Assembly: GCF_900109955.1 (NCBI RefSeq)
Contig: NZ_FOJB01000001.1
Span: 1,984,001 to 2,048,000, forward strand
Source of the DNA: Aliiroseovarius sediminilitoris
Lineage (GTDB): Bacteria; Pseudomonadota; Alphaproteobacteria; Rhodobacterales; Rhodobacteraceae
Length of the DNA: 64,000 nucleotides
Reading direction: 5' to 3'
Shown here in pieces: positions 32,531 to 41,846 of the stretch (position 1 is the first letter of the stretch; each line of letters begins with the position of its first letter). Made by a program: the position numbers and the translations under genes. The notes beneath the pieces were generated by a model. The model saw only the letters and a program-made list of their open reading frames with translations, was not told the origin of the DNA and searched no databases.

Positions 32531-33231
32531 CACGGCCTGTCTTTCCCCCCTTGTTCTCTGGCGTTGATGCAGATGGTTCAGACCCGTTCGCACTGGCCTG
32601 CGCGCAGGCGGTTGGGGTGTGCGACGCGGGGTTGGTTACGTATGATCTGGCCCATGACCGCCTGCGCGCGGCGATGGTTTTCGCGCCCGAGGTTCCGCTG
32701 GGCAACGCAGCCTGCATGTTGCCGCTTTGCGGGATCGGGTTCCAGAACGCCCTTGGCGCGCTTGCCCCACCCGAAGTCGCAGTGCATCTGGGCTGGAGCG
32801 GGGAGATATACCTGAATGGCGCGCGCTGTGGCGCGCTGAACATGGCGGCGTCCGCACCGGACCCCGATGCGGTGCCCGACTGGCTGGTGGTCGGGCTGTC
32901 ACTGGACCTTTGGCCCGCGTCGGAGGAAACCGGGCTGACACCGGACATCACCGCGCTTTATGCCGAGGGCTGCACCGATGTGGACGCCGTGACCCTGCTT
33001 GAGGCATGGGTGCGCCATACGTTGGTGGCGTTGAATACCTGGGCCGAAGATGGTCCCGCGCGCCTGCATCAGGACTGGATTGGCGTGGCCTATGGGCGCA
33101 ACACCGAAATATCCGTCGCCGGGCAACGCGGCACGTTCGTCGGCCTTGACGAAAACCTCGGCCTGCTGTTGAAAACCGACGGCCAATCCCATCTGATCCC
33201 CCTGACCGCCCTGTTAACGGAGCCCGCATGA
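32527..33231 (+). CDS. Biotin/lipoate ligase-like protein (DUF4444 C-terminus)
   Basis: 234 residues resembling the biotin/lipoate--protein ligase fold, with a C-terminal DUF4444-type segment (YGRNTEISVAGQRGTFVGLDENLGLL). The GRGRxGR adenylate-binding loop usual in BirA/LplA is not visible, so ligase activity is uncertain. Conserved in FDH3 loci; 4-nt overlaps with the mrp and DUF6505 genes tie it to the operon. Role unknown. Confidence 0.75.
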   Translation: MTRPVFPPLFSGVDADGSDPFALACAQAVGVCDAGLVTYDLAHDRLRAAMVFAPEVPLGNAACMLPLCGIGFQNALGALAPPEVAVHLGWSGEIYLNGARCGALNMAASAPDPDAVPDWLVVGLSLDLWPASEETGLTPDITALYAEGCTDVDAVTLLEAWVRHTLVALNTWAEDGPARLHQDWIGVAYGRNTEISVAGQRGTFVGLDENLGLLLKTDGQSHLIPLTALLTEPA

Positions 33232-33716
33232 AACTTGCCCGCGCAATCCATTTTGACGAAAGCGATACCCGTGTTTTCCATAATCCCGCCAGGACCGGCG
33301 AATGGTGCATCTCCGGCGGGTTCGAATTTTCCAACTGGTCCGAGGCTGATCTAGTCGGCAAGGCCCGTCAGGCGTTTGCCAATGGCTGGTTGGGGTGCGA
33401 AACATTTGGCCGCGTCAGCTTTGTCGCTGTCACCCAGATCGAGTCCGGCGAACGCGACACCCTGGCCGACCGTCTGGCCCAGCACTTTGTCGATGTTTAC
33501 GGCGCACCGTCGCTTGAGACCGCACGCGAAGTCGCCATCGAAGAACTTTCACAGATGGCGGATCTGTGTGACGAACATGCGGCCAACACCTTGCTGACCG
33601 TTGCGCGCGATTTGACGGAAGCGGGCGTGCGCGAAACCTATCGTGTGATTGAAGCTCAGGACGCCGGGCTTGAGCAATTTGCGATCCACGGCGCACTGGA
33701 CGATCCGCAATCCTAG
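33228..33716 (+). CDS. DUF6505 protein, last gene of formate dehydrogenase arm
   Basis: 162 residues, soluble, starts MKLARAIHFDESDTRVF and contains a GEWCISGGFEFSNW block typical of DUF6505. Overlaps the upstream gene by 4 nt. Function unknown. It ends the five-gene plus-strand arm. Confidence 0.8.
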   Translation: MKLARAIHFDESDTRVFHNPARTGEWCISGGFEFSNWSEADLVGKARQAFANGWLGCETFGRVSFVAVTQIESGERDTLADRLAQHFVDVYGAPSLETAREVAIEELSQMADLCDEHAANTLLTVARDLTEAGVRETYRVIEAQDAGLEQFAIHGALDDPQS

Positions 33717-33890
33717 ACCGTTCGGCGCCCGAAACCGGGCAGTCCCTTACCGATCATTCCCACGCCACCAAAGCTGTTTCATTTGCCTTCCGCGCAGTGG
33801 CCTGGATGATCGACCTTTTGTTCGGGGCCGTGGTTTGCGCGCGCGGCTTTCGGTTGCGCACTGGCGTGATCGTCATGTGACAACGATAAT

Positions 33891-33917
33891 GTGGGATGGT
33901 GTGGGATGGTGTGGGAT
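33891..33917 (+). repeat. Tandem 10-bp repeat
   Basis: GTGGGATGGT repeated 2.7 times. It lies in the 396-nt gene-free stretch 33717-34112, where I see nothing else besides a 5-bp hairpin at 33727-33740 without a T-run. Confidence 0.8.
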
Positions 33918-34112
33918 ATGCGTTGCCGCCCGCTGACCGCAGGTCATCTGTGTGACACTGACGCCACAATGTTTCAACAGACAACACAATTGTGAAATAT
34001 TTATTCGCCACTCATCGTTCATAATCTGTTAACATGTGAATACCGAAAGGTCTCTGGTGGGAAAAATGGTGCGTCATATTCAGGCGCAAACCTCAGCAAC
34101 TGGAGTGGGGAA

Positions 34113-34262
34113 ATGGTATATAAGTCACAGAATAAACAGATTAAAACACCAAAACGTGTCGTTCGTTATCTTCGACAGCAAACACCGCCGAAAACCGACA
34201 GAACAAAGACCGAGGAACCGGAAACGCCCGCCGTGGTGTTTACGGACTGGGCCAGTATCTGA
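34113..34262 (+). CDS. 49-residue basic peptide
   Basis: ATG 34113 preceded by GGAG at 7 nt. Highly basic, then acidic/hydrophobic at the end (VVFTDWASI); rich in Lys, Gln, Thr, Pro. A longer plus-strand frame (34036-34305) overlaps it but has less protein-like composition. No family recognised. The TfoX-like gene starts 39 nt after its stop. Confidence 0.5.
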   Translation: MVYKSQNKQIKTPKRVVRYLRQQTPPKTDRTKTEEPETPAVVFTDWASI

Positions 34263-34301
34263 CGTATTTTCACGGTCGAGCTACACGCTTAAGTTGGGAT
34301 C

Positions 34302-34643
34302 ATGACTGATCCTGTTTCGTCCATACGCAATCTTGGGCCCGCGTCGGATGCGTCCTTCGCGCGTGCCGGTATCCACTCGGCGGATGAATTGCGGGAGTTG
34401 GGCGCGGATGAGGCCTATCGCCGCCTTCTGGCTGCGGGCTCTCGTCCACATTTCATCGGATATTACGCCATGGTCATGGGGTTGCAGGGGCGTCCCTGGA
34501 ATGATTGCAAGGGCAAGGAAAAGTCTGAATTGCGCGCGCGGTTTGATGCGCTGAAGGCTGAAGCGAGCGCAAACACGCCTTCGGAAGACAAGATGGAAGC
34601 GATCTTGGATGAAATTGGAATTCCAAGACAGTCGGGCGTCTGA
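34302..34643 (+). CDS. TfoX C-terminal domain protein
   Basis: 113 residues matching the TfoX/Sxy C-terminal helix-hairpin-helix domain (IRNLGPASDASFARAGIHSA, ELRELGADEAYRRLL). The N-terminal TfoX domain is absent. In gammaproteobacteria full-length TfoX promotes competence; single C-domain proteins are of unknown role. Stand-alone gene. Confidence 0.85.
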   Translation: MTDPVSSIRNLGPASDASFARAGIHSADELRELGADEAYRRLLAAGSRPHFIGYYAMVMGLQGRPWNDCKGKEKSELRARFDALKAEASANTPSEDKMEAILDEIGIPRQSGV

Positions 34644-34649
34644 TCGGGT

Positions 34650-34684
34650 GGCTCACGATGTGAGCCTGAGGGGCGCTGCCCCTC
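34650..34684. repeat. Two adjacent hairpins, possible repeated extragenic element
   Basis: GGCTCA-CGATG-TGAGCC (34650-34666) followed by GAGGGGC-GCT-GCCCCTC (34668-34684), then CCCCGGGATATTTTC. The combination recalls extragenic repeats common in roseobacter genomes (inference from memory). No other copy was seen in this window. Confidence 0.4.
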
Positions 34685-34742
34685 GCGGCGAGGCCGCTCA
34701 CCCCGGGATATTTTCAAGCCAGAAGAAAGCGGCAGACATGGA

Positions 34743-34774
34743 AAAGGCCGCCCGAGTTCCCTCGCGCGGCCTTT
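34743..34774 (-). terminator. Intrinsic terminator of ndk
   Basis: AAAGGCCGC / GCGGCCTTT, 9-bp stem with 14-nt loop; reading leftward it ends in a run of T. About 20 nt beyond the ndk stop. Confidence 0.75.
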
Positions 34775-34794
34775 CATTCGTCCGACAAACCTGC

Positions 34795-35217
34795 TTAGCC
34801 CACCAGTTCCAGACCTGAGAAGAAGTAGGCGATTTCTTCGGCGGCGGTTTCCGGCGCATCCGAGCCGTGCACCGAGTTTTCGCCAACCGACTGGGCGAAC
34901 TCTTTGCGGATGGTGCCTTCATCAGCGTCAGCCGGGTTGGTGGCGCCCATCACGGTGCGGTAGGTTTTGATCGCGTCTTCGCCTTCCAGAACCTGCACGA
35001 CGACGGGTTCCGAGATCATGAATTCGACCAGTTCACCGAAGAAGGGGCGCTCTTTATGGACGCCATAGAAGGTTTCGGCTTGTTTCTGCGTCATGTGGAT
35101 GCGCTTTTGCGCGATGATGCGCAGGCCAGCGGCTTCGATCTTGGCGTTGATGGCGCCTGTCAGGTTGCGTTTCGTGGCATCGGGTTTGATGATCGAGAAT
35201 GTGCGTTGAATGGCCAT
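34795..35217 (-). CDS. ndk: Nucleoside diphosphate kinase
   Basis: 140 residues from the ATG at 35217, the standard length. Starts [13 protein letters not shown]; active-site histidine in [10 protein letters not shown]. Transfers the gamma-phosphate from NTP to NDP through a phosphohistidine. Single-gene transcript with its own terminator, divergent from the ABC-F gene. Confidence 0.96.
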   Translation of the reverse strand: MAIQRTFSIIKPDATKRNLTGAINAKIEAAGLRIIAQKRIHMTQKQAETFYGVHKERPFFGELVEFMISEPVVVQVLEGEDAIKTYRTVMGATNPADADEGTIRKEFAQSVGENSVHGSDAPETAAEEIAYFFSGLELVG

Positions 35218-35383
35218 GTCGGTCCCTTTTGCGTTTGGGCAACGGGACCCCTGCCCCGATGCATATGTGATTGGCGCGTCCCGTAACATGGGATCAAGGA
35301 TTTGGGAAGCGGCGATTGTGACCTGTTCTGACCGTGCGTGACAGCGATTGACGCCCGCGCGCGGCTCAGGCACATGAGACAAC

Positions 35384-37240
35384 ATGCTAAAGATTTCAGA
35401 TATAACCTACGCCGTTGAGGGCCGCCCCCTGTTTGACGGTGCCACCGCAGCGATCCCCGATGGTCACAAAGTGGGCCTTGTCGGGCGCAATGGCACGGGC
35501 AAGACGACGCTGTTTCGCCTGATCCGGGGTGAGCTGGCGTTGGAATCCGGCGAGATTTCAGTTCCCAAAGGCGCGCGGATTGGCGGGGTGGCGCAGGAAG
35601 TGCCCGCCTCGCAAACCTCATTGCTGGACACCGTGCTGGCGGCGGATACTGAACGGGCGGCGTTGATGGAGGAGGCCGAAACCGCCACCGACCCCCACCG
35701 GATTGCGGACATCCAGACCCGGCTGGCCGATATTGATGCCTGGAGCGCCGAGGCGCGCGCCTCGGCGATTTTGAAAGGGCTGGGGTTTGACGACCACGAG
35801 CACGCCCTGCCCTGCGCGGATTTCTCGGGCGGCTGGCGGATGCGCGTGGCGTTGGCGGCGGTATTGTTTTCCGAACCGGATCTGCTGTTGCTTGATGAAC
35901 CGACCAACTATCTGGACCTTGAGGGCGCGCTTTGGCTGGAGCAGTACCTGACGAAATATCCTCATACGGTTCTGATTATCAGCCACGACCGGGGGCTGCT
36001 GAACCGGTCCGTCGGCGCAATCCTGCATTTGGAAGACCGTAAGCTGACGCTGTATCAGGGTGCCTATGACCGGTTTGCCGAGACCCGTGCGGCGCGTCTG
36101 GCCGTTGCCGAGAGCGAAAACAAGAAGGTCGAAGCGCGGCGCGCACATCTTCAAAGTTTCGTGGATCGGTTCCGGGCGAAGGCGTCAAAAGCTGTGCAGG
36201 CGCAGTCGCGGCTGAAGATGATCGAGAAACTCAAAACCATCACCACCCCGCAAGAAGCAGCTTTGAAGGCGTTCAGCTTCCCGGAACCTGAAGAGCTGTC
36301 GCCCCCGATCATCAACATGGAGGGCGCATCCTGCGGCTATGGCGACACGACGGTTCTGTCGCGGATGGATTTGCGCATCGATCAGGATGACCGGATCGCG
36401 CTTCTGGGCAAGAACGGTCAGGGCAAATCGACCCTGTCGAAACTGCTGTCGGATCGTCTGCCGCTGATGACGGGGAAGATGACCAAATCATCGAAGCTGC
36501 GCATCGGGTATTTCGCGCAGCATCAGATGGACGAGCTGTATGAGGATGAAACCCCCATCGAACACCTGCGTCGCCTGCGCCCCAACGAGCTTCCCGGTCG
36601 CCATCGGGCGCGGCTGGCAGGCTTCGGGCTGGGCGCGGATCAGGCGGAAACCATCGTTGCGCGGCTGTCTGGCGGGCAGAAGGCGCGGTTGACGCTGCTA
36701 CTGGCCACGTTGGATGCGCCGCATCTGCTGATCCTTGATGAACCGACCAACCACCTTGATATCGAAAGCCGCGAGGCCCTGGTCGAGGCGCTGACCGCCT
36801 ATTCCGGTGCGGTCGTTTTGGTCAGCCACGACATGCATTTGCTGGGGCTGGTGGCCGACCGGCTTTGGCTGGTCAATGACGGGGGCGTCGCGCCCTTCGA
36901 GGGCGATCTTGAAGATTATCGCAAAATGTTGCTGTCATCAGAGGACGACAAGAAATCCGCCAAGGCGAAACCTGCGCCTGCGAAACCGAAACGCGCCGAC
37001 CGGGACACGATCCTTGCCCTGCGCGCCGAGTTGAGAAAAGCAGAAGCGCGGGTCGAAAAACTGGAAGCGATGCGCGACAGGCTGGACGCCAAACTGGGCG
37101 ATCCGGGGATATATGAACCAGAGCGCAAGGACGAGGTCGTGGTCTGGCAAAAGAAACATGCCGAGGTTCACGAAGCCCTGGACCGCGCCGAGGAACTGTG
37201 GCTGCGTGCGCAGGATAAACTTGAAAAAGCCGAGGGTTAG
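35384..37240 (+). CDS. ABC-F family ATPase
   Basis: 618 residues, two ABC domains without membrane segments. Walker A motifs [10 protein letters not shown] (about 34-43) and [10 protein letters not shown] (342-351), with [17 protein letters not shown] and [13 protein letters not shown] / [13 protein letters not shown]. The inter-domain linker and the C-terminal coiled-coil (from about 535) are those of ABC-F proteins, which act on the ribosome. No Uup-specific DNA role can be inferred. It is followed by marC 3 nt after the stop, so both may share a transcript. Confidence 0.93.
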   Translation: MLKISDITYAVEGRPLFDGATAAIPDGHKVGLVGRNGTGKTTLFRLIRGELALESGEISVPKGARIGGVAQEVPASQTSLLDTVLAADTERAALMEEAETATDPHRIADIQTRLADIDAWSAEARASAILKGLGFDDHEHALPCADFSGGWRMRVALAAVLFSEPDLLLLDEPTNYLDLEGALWLEQYLTKYPHTVLIISHDRGLLNRSVGAILHLEDRKLTLYQGAYDRFAETRAARLAVAESENKKVEARRAHLQSFVDRFRAKASKAVQAQSRLKMIEKLKTITTPQEAALKAFSFPEPEELSPPIINMEGASCGYGDTTVLSRMDLRIDQDDRIALLGKNGQGKSTLSKLLSDRLPLMTGKMTKSSKLRIGYFAQHQMDELYEDETPIEHLRRLRPNELPGRHRARLAGFGLGADQAETIVARLSGGQKARLTLLLATLDAPHLLILDEPTNHLDIESREALVEALTAYSGAVVLVSHDMHLLGLVADRLWLVNDGGVAPFEGDLEDYRKMLLSSEDDKKSAKAKPAPAKPKRADRDTILALRAELRKAEARVEKLEAMRDRLDAKLGDPGIYEPERKDEVVVWQKKHAEVHEALDRAEELWLRAQDKLEKAEG

Positions 37241-37242
37241 AG

Positions 37243-37866
37243 ATGGATCTTGATCTGTTCATTCCCGCCTTTGTCACGCTTTTTGTGGTGATGGACCCGA
37301 TTGGGATCTCGCCCTTGTTCATGGCATTGACTCAAGGCAGGACGGCGCGGGAAAGGCGGGGCATTGCACTTCGGGCCTGCGGAACCGCCGGTCTGTTGCT
37401 GATCCTGTTCGCCTTTCTGGGCGAAAATGTTCTGAATTTCCTTGGCATCTCGATGCCCGCGTTCCGAATTTCGGGCGGTATCCTGCTGTTGCTGTTGGCT
37501 TTGGACATGGTATTTGAACGCCGCACAGCACGTCGCAAGGATCAATCCGAGGACGGCGTTGACAGCCACGACGACCCGTCGGTGTTTCCATTGGCAATCC
37601 CGATCATGGCCGGTCCGGGGTCGATTGCGACGGTGATCCTGTTGTCGGGACAGGGCGACGGCTTTTCCGGTGTCGTGCTGGCGGTGGCGGTGATGGTGGT
37701 GGTGCTGTTGATCGCTTTCATTCTGTTCAACGCATCCTCACTGCTGGAACATGTCTTGCGCGAAACGGGGATCAAGGTCGTAACCCGGCTATTGGGTATG
37801 CTTCTGTCTGCTTTGGCCGTTCAGTTCATTCTGGAAGGGCTGCGCGACTTTGGGCTAATGGGCTGA
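37243..37866 (+). CDS. MarC-family membrane protein
   Basis: 207 residues with six hydrophobic segments. N-terminal VVMDPIGISPLFMAL and the second-half AIPIMAGPGSIATVI are the repeated MarC signatures. Inner-membrane protein; function not established, despite the multiple-antibiotic-resistance name. Confidence 0.88.
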   Translation: MDLDLFIPAFVTLFVVMDPIGISPLFMALTQGRTARERRGIALRACGTAGLLLILFAFLGENVLNFLGISMPAFRISGGILLLLLALDMVFERRTARRKDQSEDGVDSHDDPSVFPLAIPIMAGPGSIATVILLSGQGDGFSGVVLAVAVMVVVLLIAFILFNASSLLEHVLRETGIKVVTRLLGMLLSALAVQFILEGLRDFGLMG

Positions 37867-37941
37867 CACGCGGCGCCCTGCCCCGATGACAAATGCGCCT
37901 GCCCTTCCTATATCTTTCGGGTAAGGGTTTCGGAGACCAGT

Positions 37942-38529
37942 ATGACAGGCGACGACTATGCACGTGCGATATATCTTACGCTGCTGCTGGCAGCGATCGG
38001 CGGGTATTTCATTGCCGAGAATCGAAAAAATATCGGTCAGACCTTCCGCCACGCCCTGATTTGGGGCTTGATTTTCATCGGCGCGATGGCGGGTGTCGGG
38101 CTTTGGCAGGATATCAGAAACGACATTACACCGCGTCAGAGCGTGGTGCAGGAAACAGGTCAGATCGAGCTGCCGCGGGCACGCGACGGCCATTTCTATG
38201 CCACCCTTTTGATGAACGGGCAGCCGATTGATTTTGTTGTCGACACCGGAGCCAGCCAAATCGTTCTGACCAAAGAAGATGCCGAACGGGCAGGGGTGCA
38301 GATGGAGGCGCTGCGCTTTTTCGGTCGCGCGATGAGCGCAAATGGCCCGGTCCGCACCGCCCCCGCCCGCATTGCGCGCGTCGAATTTCTGGGCGTCGAG
38401 GATTTCGGCGTCGAGGTCTGGGTAAACGATGGCGAAATGCCGGGGTCGCTGCTTGGAAACGACTATTTGCAGCGGTTTGAAAAGATCGAGATCGAGCGGG
38501 ATAGATTGATCCTGACGCGCGGAAACTAG
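37942..38529 (+). CDS. Membrane-anchored retropepsin-like aspartic protease
   Basis: 195 residues. Two N-terminal hydrophobic segments (about 8-24 and 36-55), then a clan-AA retropepsin-type domain with D101-T-G-A-S in FVVDTGASQIVLT and a LLGNDYL flap-end motif. This is the TIGR02281 family common in alphaproteobacteria. Protease activity by dimerisation is inferred from the family; substrates unknown. Confidence 0.88.
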   Translation: MTGDDYARAIYLTLLLAAIGGYFIAENRKNIGQTFRHALIWGLIFIGAMAGVGLWQDIRNDITPRQSVVQETGQIELPRARDGHFYATLLMNGQPIDFVVDTGASQIVLTKEDAERAGVQMEALRFFGRAMSANGPVRTAPARIARVEFLGVEDFGVEVWVNDGEMPGSLLGNDYLQRFEKIEIERDRLILTRGN

Positions 38530-38557
38530 GCGTTCAAAACTAATTGCTATCAACTAC

Positions 38558-39070
38558 TTACGAGCTTGCCTTCATCTCCCACCGCCCACTTTCCTGGCTC
38601 CAGTATTTCGCGGTCAGACCTGCGGCCGCCACCTCTTTCCACTGGGAGCGCGCGTGGACCACCGCATCTGGGTCATTGCCGTCAAACAGAATGCTGACCC
38701 GTGTCAGACCCGCCAATTCTTCAGCATCTACCGCCGCACCATCGACCGCAATCAACGCATTGGCCTGATTGGGAATGGTTGTGTCCGTGGTCAGCAGCAC
38801 CGGCTGATCCGCATCATGCGGTCCACCCGATTGGCCATGCGGCAGGAACCCATCATCCGATGTTGTCCAGAGACGCTCGTCCAACCACGCCATGCGCTTG
38901 GGATCGGTGCCGCGCAGGCAGATTTTCCAACCTGCCTCCAATGACCTTTGCAAAAGAACCGGCAATGTTGCCTCAAGCGGGCTGCGCGTCATGTGATAGA
39001 AAAAGACCTCGCCGGTCTTGTCGTGCAACGCACCCTGCCCGTCTTGGGTCCCTGTTGCCGGGTCGGACAT
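38558..39070 (-). CDS. holC: DNA polymerase III chi subunit
   Basis: 170 residues with the HolC pattern (VFFYHMTRSPLEATLPVLL, CLRGTDPKRMAWLDERLWT, ILFDGNDP). Chi joins the clamp loader to SSB. A roughly 20-residue extension precedes the usual start. It sits 1 nt after the pepA stop in the same direction, a linkage known in many proteobacteria. Confidence 0.9.
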   Translation of the reverse strand: MSDPATGTQDGQGALHDKTGEVFFYHMTRSPLEATLPVLLQRSLEAGWKICLRGTDPKRMAWLDERLWTTSDDGFLPHGQSGGPHDADQPVLLTTDTTIPNQANALIAVDGAAVDAEELAGLTRVSILFDGNDPDAVVHARSQWKEVAAAGLTAKYWSQESGRWEMKASS

Positions 39071-39071
39071 G

Positions 39072-40550
39072 CTATTCAGCCTCGAACATGTCGTGCACCA
39101 GACGGTTCAACGCCAGAACCCCCCACCCGGTCGCGCCTTTCGGCGCAAGTGGTCCGTCCTGCGCCACTTGCGCGGTGCCCGCGATATCCAGGTGAATCCA
39201 GGGTTGGCCTTCCTTTACGAAGCGGCCAAGGAACTGCGCGGCAGTCACCGACCCAGCGGCGCGACCGCCGACATTCTTCATGTCCGCCTTGTTCGACTTG
39301 ATCAACTGATCATAGCCCGGTCCCATCGGCATTCGCCACGCGCCTTCACCTTCGGCTTTTGCCGCGTCCAGCAAACCGTCGCACAACGTGTCGTCATTGG
39401 AAAAGACGCCCGTGTTCTCATGCCCCAGCCCGATGATGATCGCGCCGGTCAGGGTTGCCAGATCGATCATCCCGGCGGGTTTGTATTCCTCCTGAGCATA
39501 CCACATCACGTCACACAAAACGAGCCGTCCCTCGGCGTCGGTGTTGATCACCTCGATCGTGTCGCCTTTCATCGAGGTAACAATGTCGCCGGGACGCTGC
39601 GCGCGGCCATCGGGCATGTTTTCAACCAGCCCGACCAGCCCGACCACGTTGGCTTTGGCATTGCGGGTGGCCAATGTTTTCATTACGCCCGCGACGGTGC
39701 CCGCTCCACCCATGTCCATGGTCATGTCTTCCATGCCGGCGGCGGGCTTGATGCTGATGCCGCCGGTGTCGAACACGACCCCTTTGCCGACCAAAGCCAG
39801 CGGCGCCATATCCTTTTCGCCGCCCAACCATTCCATGACGACCACTTTTGACGGGGCTTCCGACCCTTGCCCCACGGCCAGAAGCGCGCGCATCCCAAGT
39901 TTTTCAAGCGCGTCTTCTTCCAGCACCTTGACCTTGACCCCAAGTTTTTTCAGCGCAACCAGTCGGTCCGCAAACTCGGTGGTGGTCAGAACATTCGCAG
40001 GCTCGTTCACCAGATCGCGGGTGAAGAACACCCCATCGCTTTGCGCATTGATGCGGTCCGTCGCGCCTTCGAACTGGTCAACCCGCGACACCATCACGGT
40101 CAGGCTGCCCGGCTTGACCTGGGCGTCTTTGCCTGTCTTGTGATCGGTGAACGCATAGGCCCGCAACACCGCCCCCAGCGCCAGATCATCGGCATGTTTG
40201 ACCGGTCCGGCCAGAACCAGAACATCCTTTCCTGCCATGGACTTACCAATCGCCCCGCCCGCTTTGCGTGCGGTGTTCATATCGGCACGCGGCGCAAGAC
40301 GAATGACCTGCACCGCCTCGGCGTTCATACCCGTAGGAAAAGCCAATTCATGCGCGTCGCCGTCTTTCATCTTGTCGAATGCCTCGCTTTCCGCGAAACG
40401 CAGAAGCGCACCACGGGTCAGCTTGTTGACCCGCCGCGCCGCCGGATGCAGCTTGCCCGGTTCGGACAAAACGACCACAACGCGGCCTTCATGTTCGCCG
40501 ATGGGATCAAGGTTGACTTCGCTGAAAACGGGCTGGATCGGGGTCGTCAT
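39072..40550 (-). CDS. pepA: Leucyl aminopeptidase
   Basis: 492 residues, M17 family. The signature NTDAEGRLVL and metal-ligand regions (LVGKGVVFDTGGISIKP, MDMGGAG) are intact. Cytosolic, hexameric, two metals per subunit. Divergent from lptF across a 96-nt promoter gap; this pepA/lptFG divergence is conserved widely. Confidence 0.95.
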   Translation of the reverse strand: MTTPIQPVFSEVNLDPIGEHEGRVVVVLSEPGKLHPAARRVNKLTRGALLRFAESEAFDKMKDGDAHELAFPTGMNAEAVQVIRLAPRADMNTARKAGGAIGKSMAGKDVLVLAGPVKHADDLALGAVLRAYAFTDHKTGKDAQVKPGSLTVMVSRVDQFEGATDRINAQSDGVFFTRDLVNEPANVLTTTEFADRLVALKKLGVKVKVLEEDALEKLGMRALLAVGQGSEAPSKVVVMEWLGGEKDMAPLALVGKGVVFDTGGISIKPAAGMEDMTMDMGGAGTVAGVMKTLATRNAKANVVGLVGLVENMPDGRAQRPGDIVTSMKGDTIEVINTDAEGRLVLCDVMWYAQEEYKPAGMIDLATLTGAIIIGLGHENTGVFSNDDTLCDGLLDAAKAEGEGAWRMPMGPGYDQLIKSNKADMKNVGGRAAGSVTAAQFLGRFVKEGQPWIHLDIAGTAQVAQDGPLAPKGATGWGVLALNRLVHDMFEAE

Positions 40551-40646
40551 GGGACATTCCTTTCAGGCAATCTTTTGCCATTCCTAGCCAGCCACACACC
40601 GATTGACCAGATAGCAGTTTTCCCCGGCGGTGGGATGGGCTAGAAA

Positions 40647-41846
40647 ATGACCCACAACATGTTGGGGTTCACCGGGGGTATCGTGGCCAGATTCGACCGC
40701 TATATGCTGTCGCAGCTTATTTTGCTGTTTGGCTTTTACGGGCTGGTGCTTGTTTTGCTCTTTTGGGTGAACCGGGCGGTCAGGCTGTTCGATCAGCTGA
40801 TCGCCAATGGTCAGACCGCCATGGTGTTCCTTGAATTCTCGGCGATGATCGTACCCGGTGTCATTGTGTTCATCATCCCGATTGCGTCCTTTGCGGCGGC
40901 CGTATCAGTGACGAACCGGCTGAATTCTGAAAGCGAACTGGTCGTGGCGCAAGCCGCCGGGTTCGGCCCGTTCCGTCTGGCGCGACCGGTTCTGGTGTTT
41001 GGGGTTTTCACCGCGCTGTTCATGCTGGTGTTGACCCATGTTTTGGTGCCGATGAGCCAGCTGCGCTTTGCCGAACGGCAGGCCGAGATTTCCGAAAACA
41101 TCACCGCGCGGTTCCTGACCGAAGGCAGTTTCGTCCATCCGGTGGACGGCGTTACCCTCTATATTCGCGAGATCAGCCCGGCTGGCGAACTGCTGGACAT
41201 CTTCTTGTCCGATGAACGCAATGCGGCGCAGAAATATACATATACCGCCAAGAAAGCGCTGATCCTGCGCACCGATGCGGGGCCGCGGCTGATCATGTTT
41301 GACGGGTTGGCACAGGTCTTGAATGCCAAATCGCAACGGCTGTCGACCACAGGGTTCAAGAATTTCACCTATGACATTTCAGCCCTTCTGTCGGGGCCGA
41401 TCGGCGGCAATCGCACCGTCACCCAGATTTATACGCCCGAGCTTCTGGATCCACCTGTCGCCACCCTGTCTGAGACAGGTGAGACACGCGCGGCCTTGCG
41501 CGCCGAGGGACATTTCCGCAATGCGCAGGCGCTCTATTCCGTGGTCACGGCGATGACCGGGTTCTCGATGCTGATCGTCGCGGGGTTCAGCCGCTTCGGG
41601 CTTTGGCGGCAGGTCGTGTTGGCGCTTGGCGCTGTTGCGCTGCTTCAAACGCTGGACAACACGATGCTGGATATGGCACGCCGGGACGCAAACTATTTAT
41701 GGCTGGTTTATGTCGCAACAGGCGTCGGGGTCGTGTTGAACATCGTTGTCCTGATCATGGCAAGCCGCCCATCGCCACGCGATATGCGGCGGCGGCGGCG
41801 CACCTTGCGCGAGATGTCCAGGATACCGGCGGCGGGGGCTGCATGA
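40647..41846 (+). CDS. lptF: LPS export permease LptF
   Basis: 399 residues with TM helices at both ends (three N-terminal, three C-terminal) and a periplasmic beta-jellyroll between (about 135-300). It pairs with LptG and LptB to extract LPS from the inner membrane. ATG 40647 has no good SD; a GTG at 40683 (residue 13, VARFDRYMLSQ) matches the usual family start. Overlaps lptG by 4 nt (ATGA). Confidence 0.93.
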   Translation: MTHNMLGFTGGIVARFDRYMLSQLILLFGFYGLVLVLLFWVNRAVRLFDQLIANGQTAMVFLEFSAMIVPGVIVFIIPIASFAAAVSVTNRLNSESELVVAQAAGFGPFRLARPVLVFGVFTALFMLVLTHVLVPMSQLRFAERQAEISENITARFLTEGSFVHPVDGVTLYIREISPAGELLDIFLSDERNAAQKYTYTAKKALILRTDAGPRLIMFDGLAQVLNAKSQRLSTTGFKNFTYDISALLSGPIGGNRTVTQIYTPELLDPPVATLSETGETRAALRAEGHFRNAQALYSVVTAMTGFSMLIVAGFSRFGLWRQVVLALGAVALLQTLDNTMLDMARRDANYLWLVYVATGVGVVLNIVVLIMASRPSPRDMRRRRRTLREMSRIPAAGAA

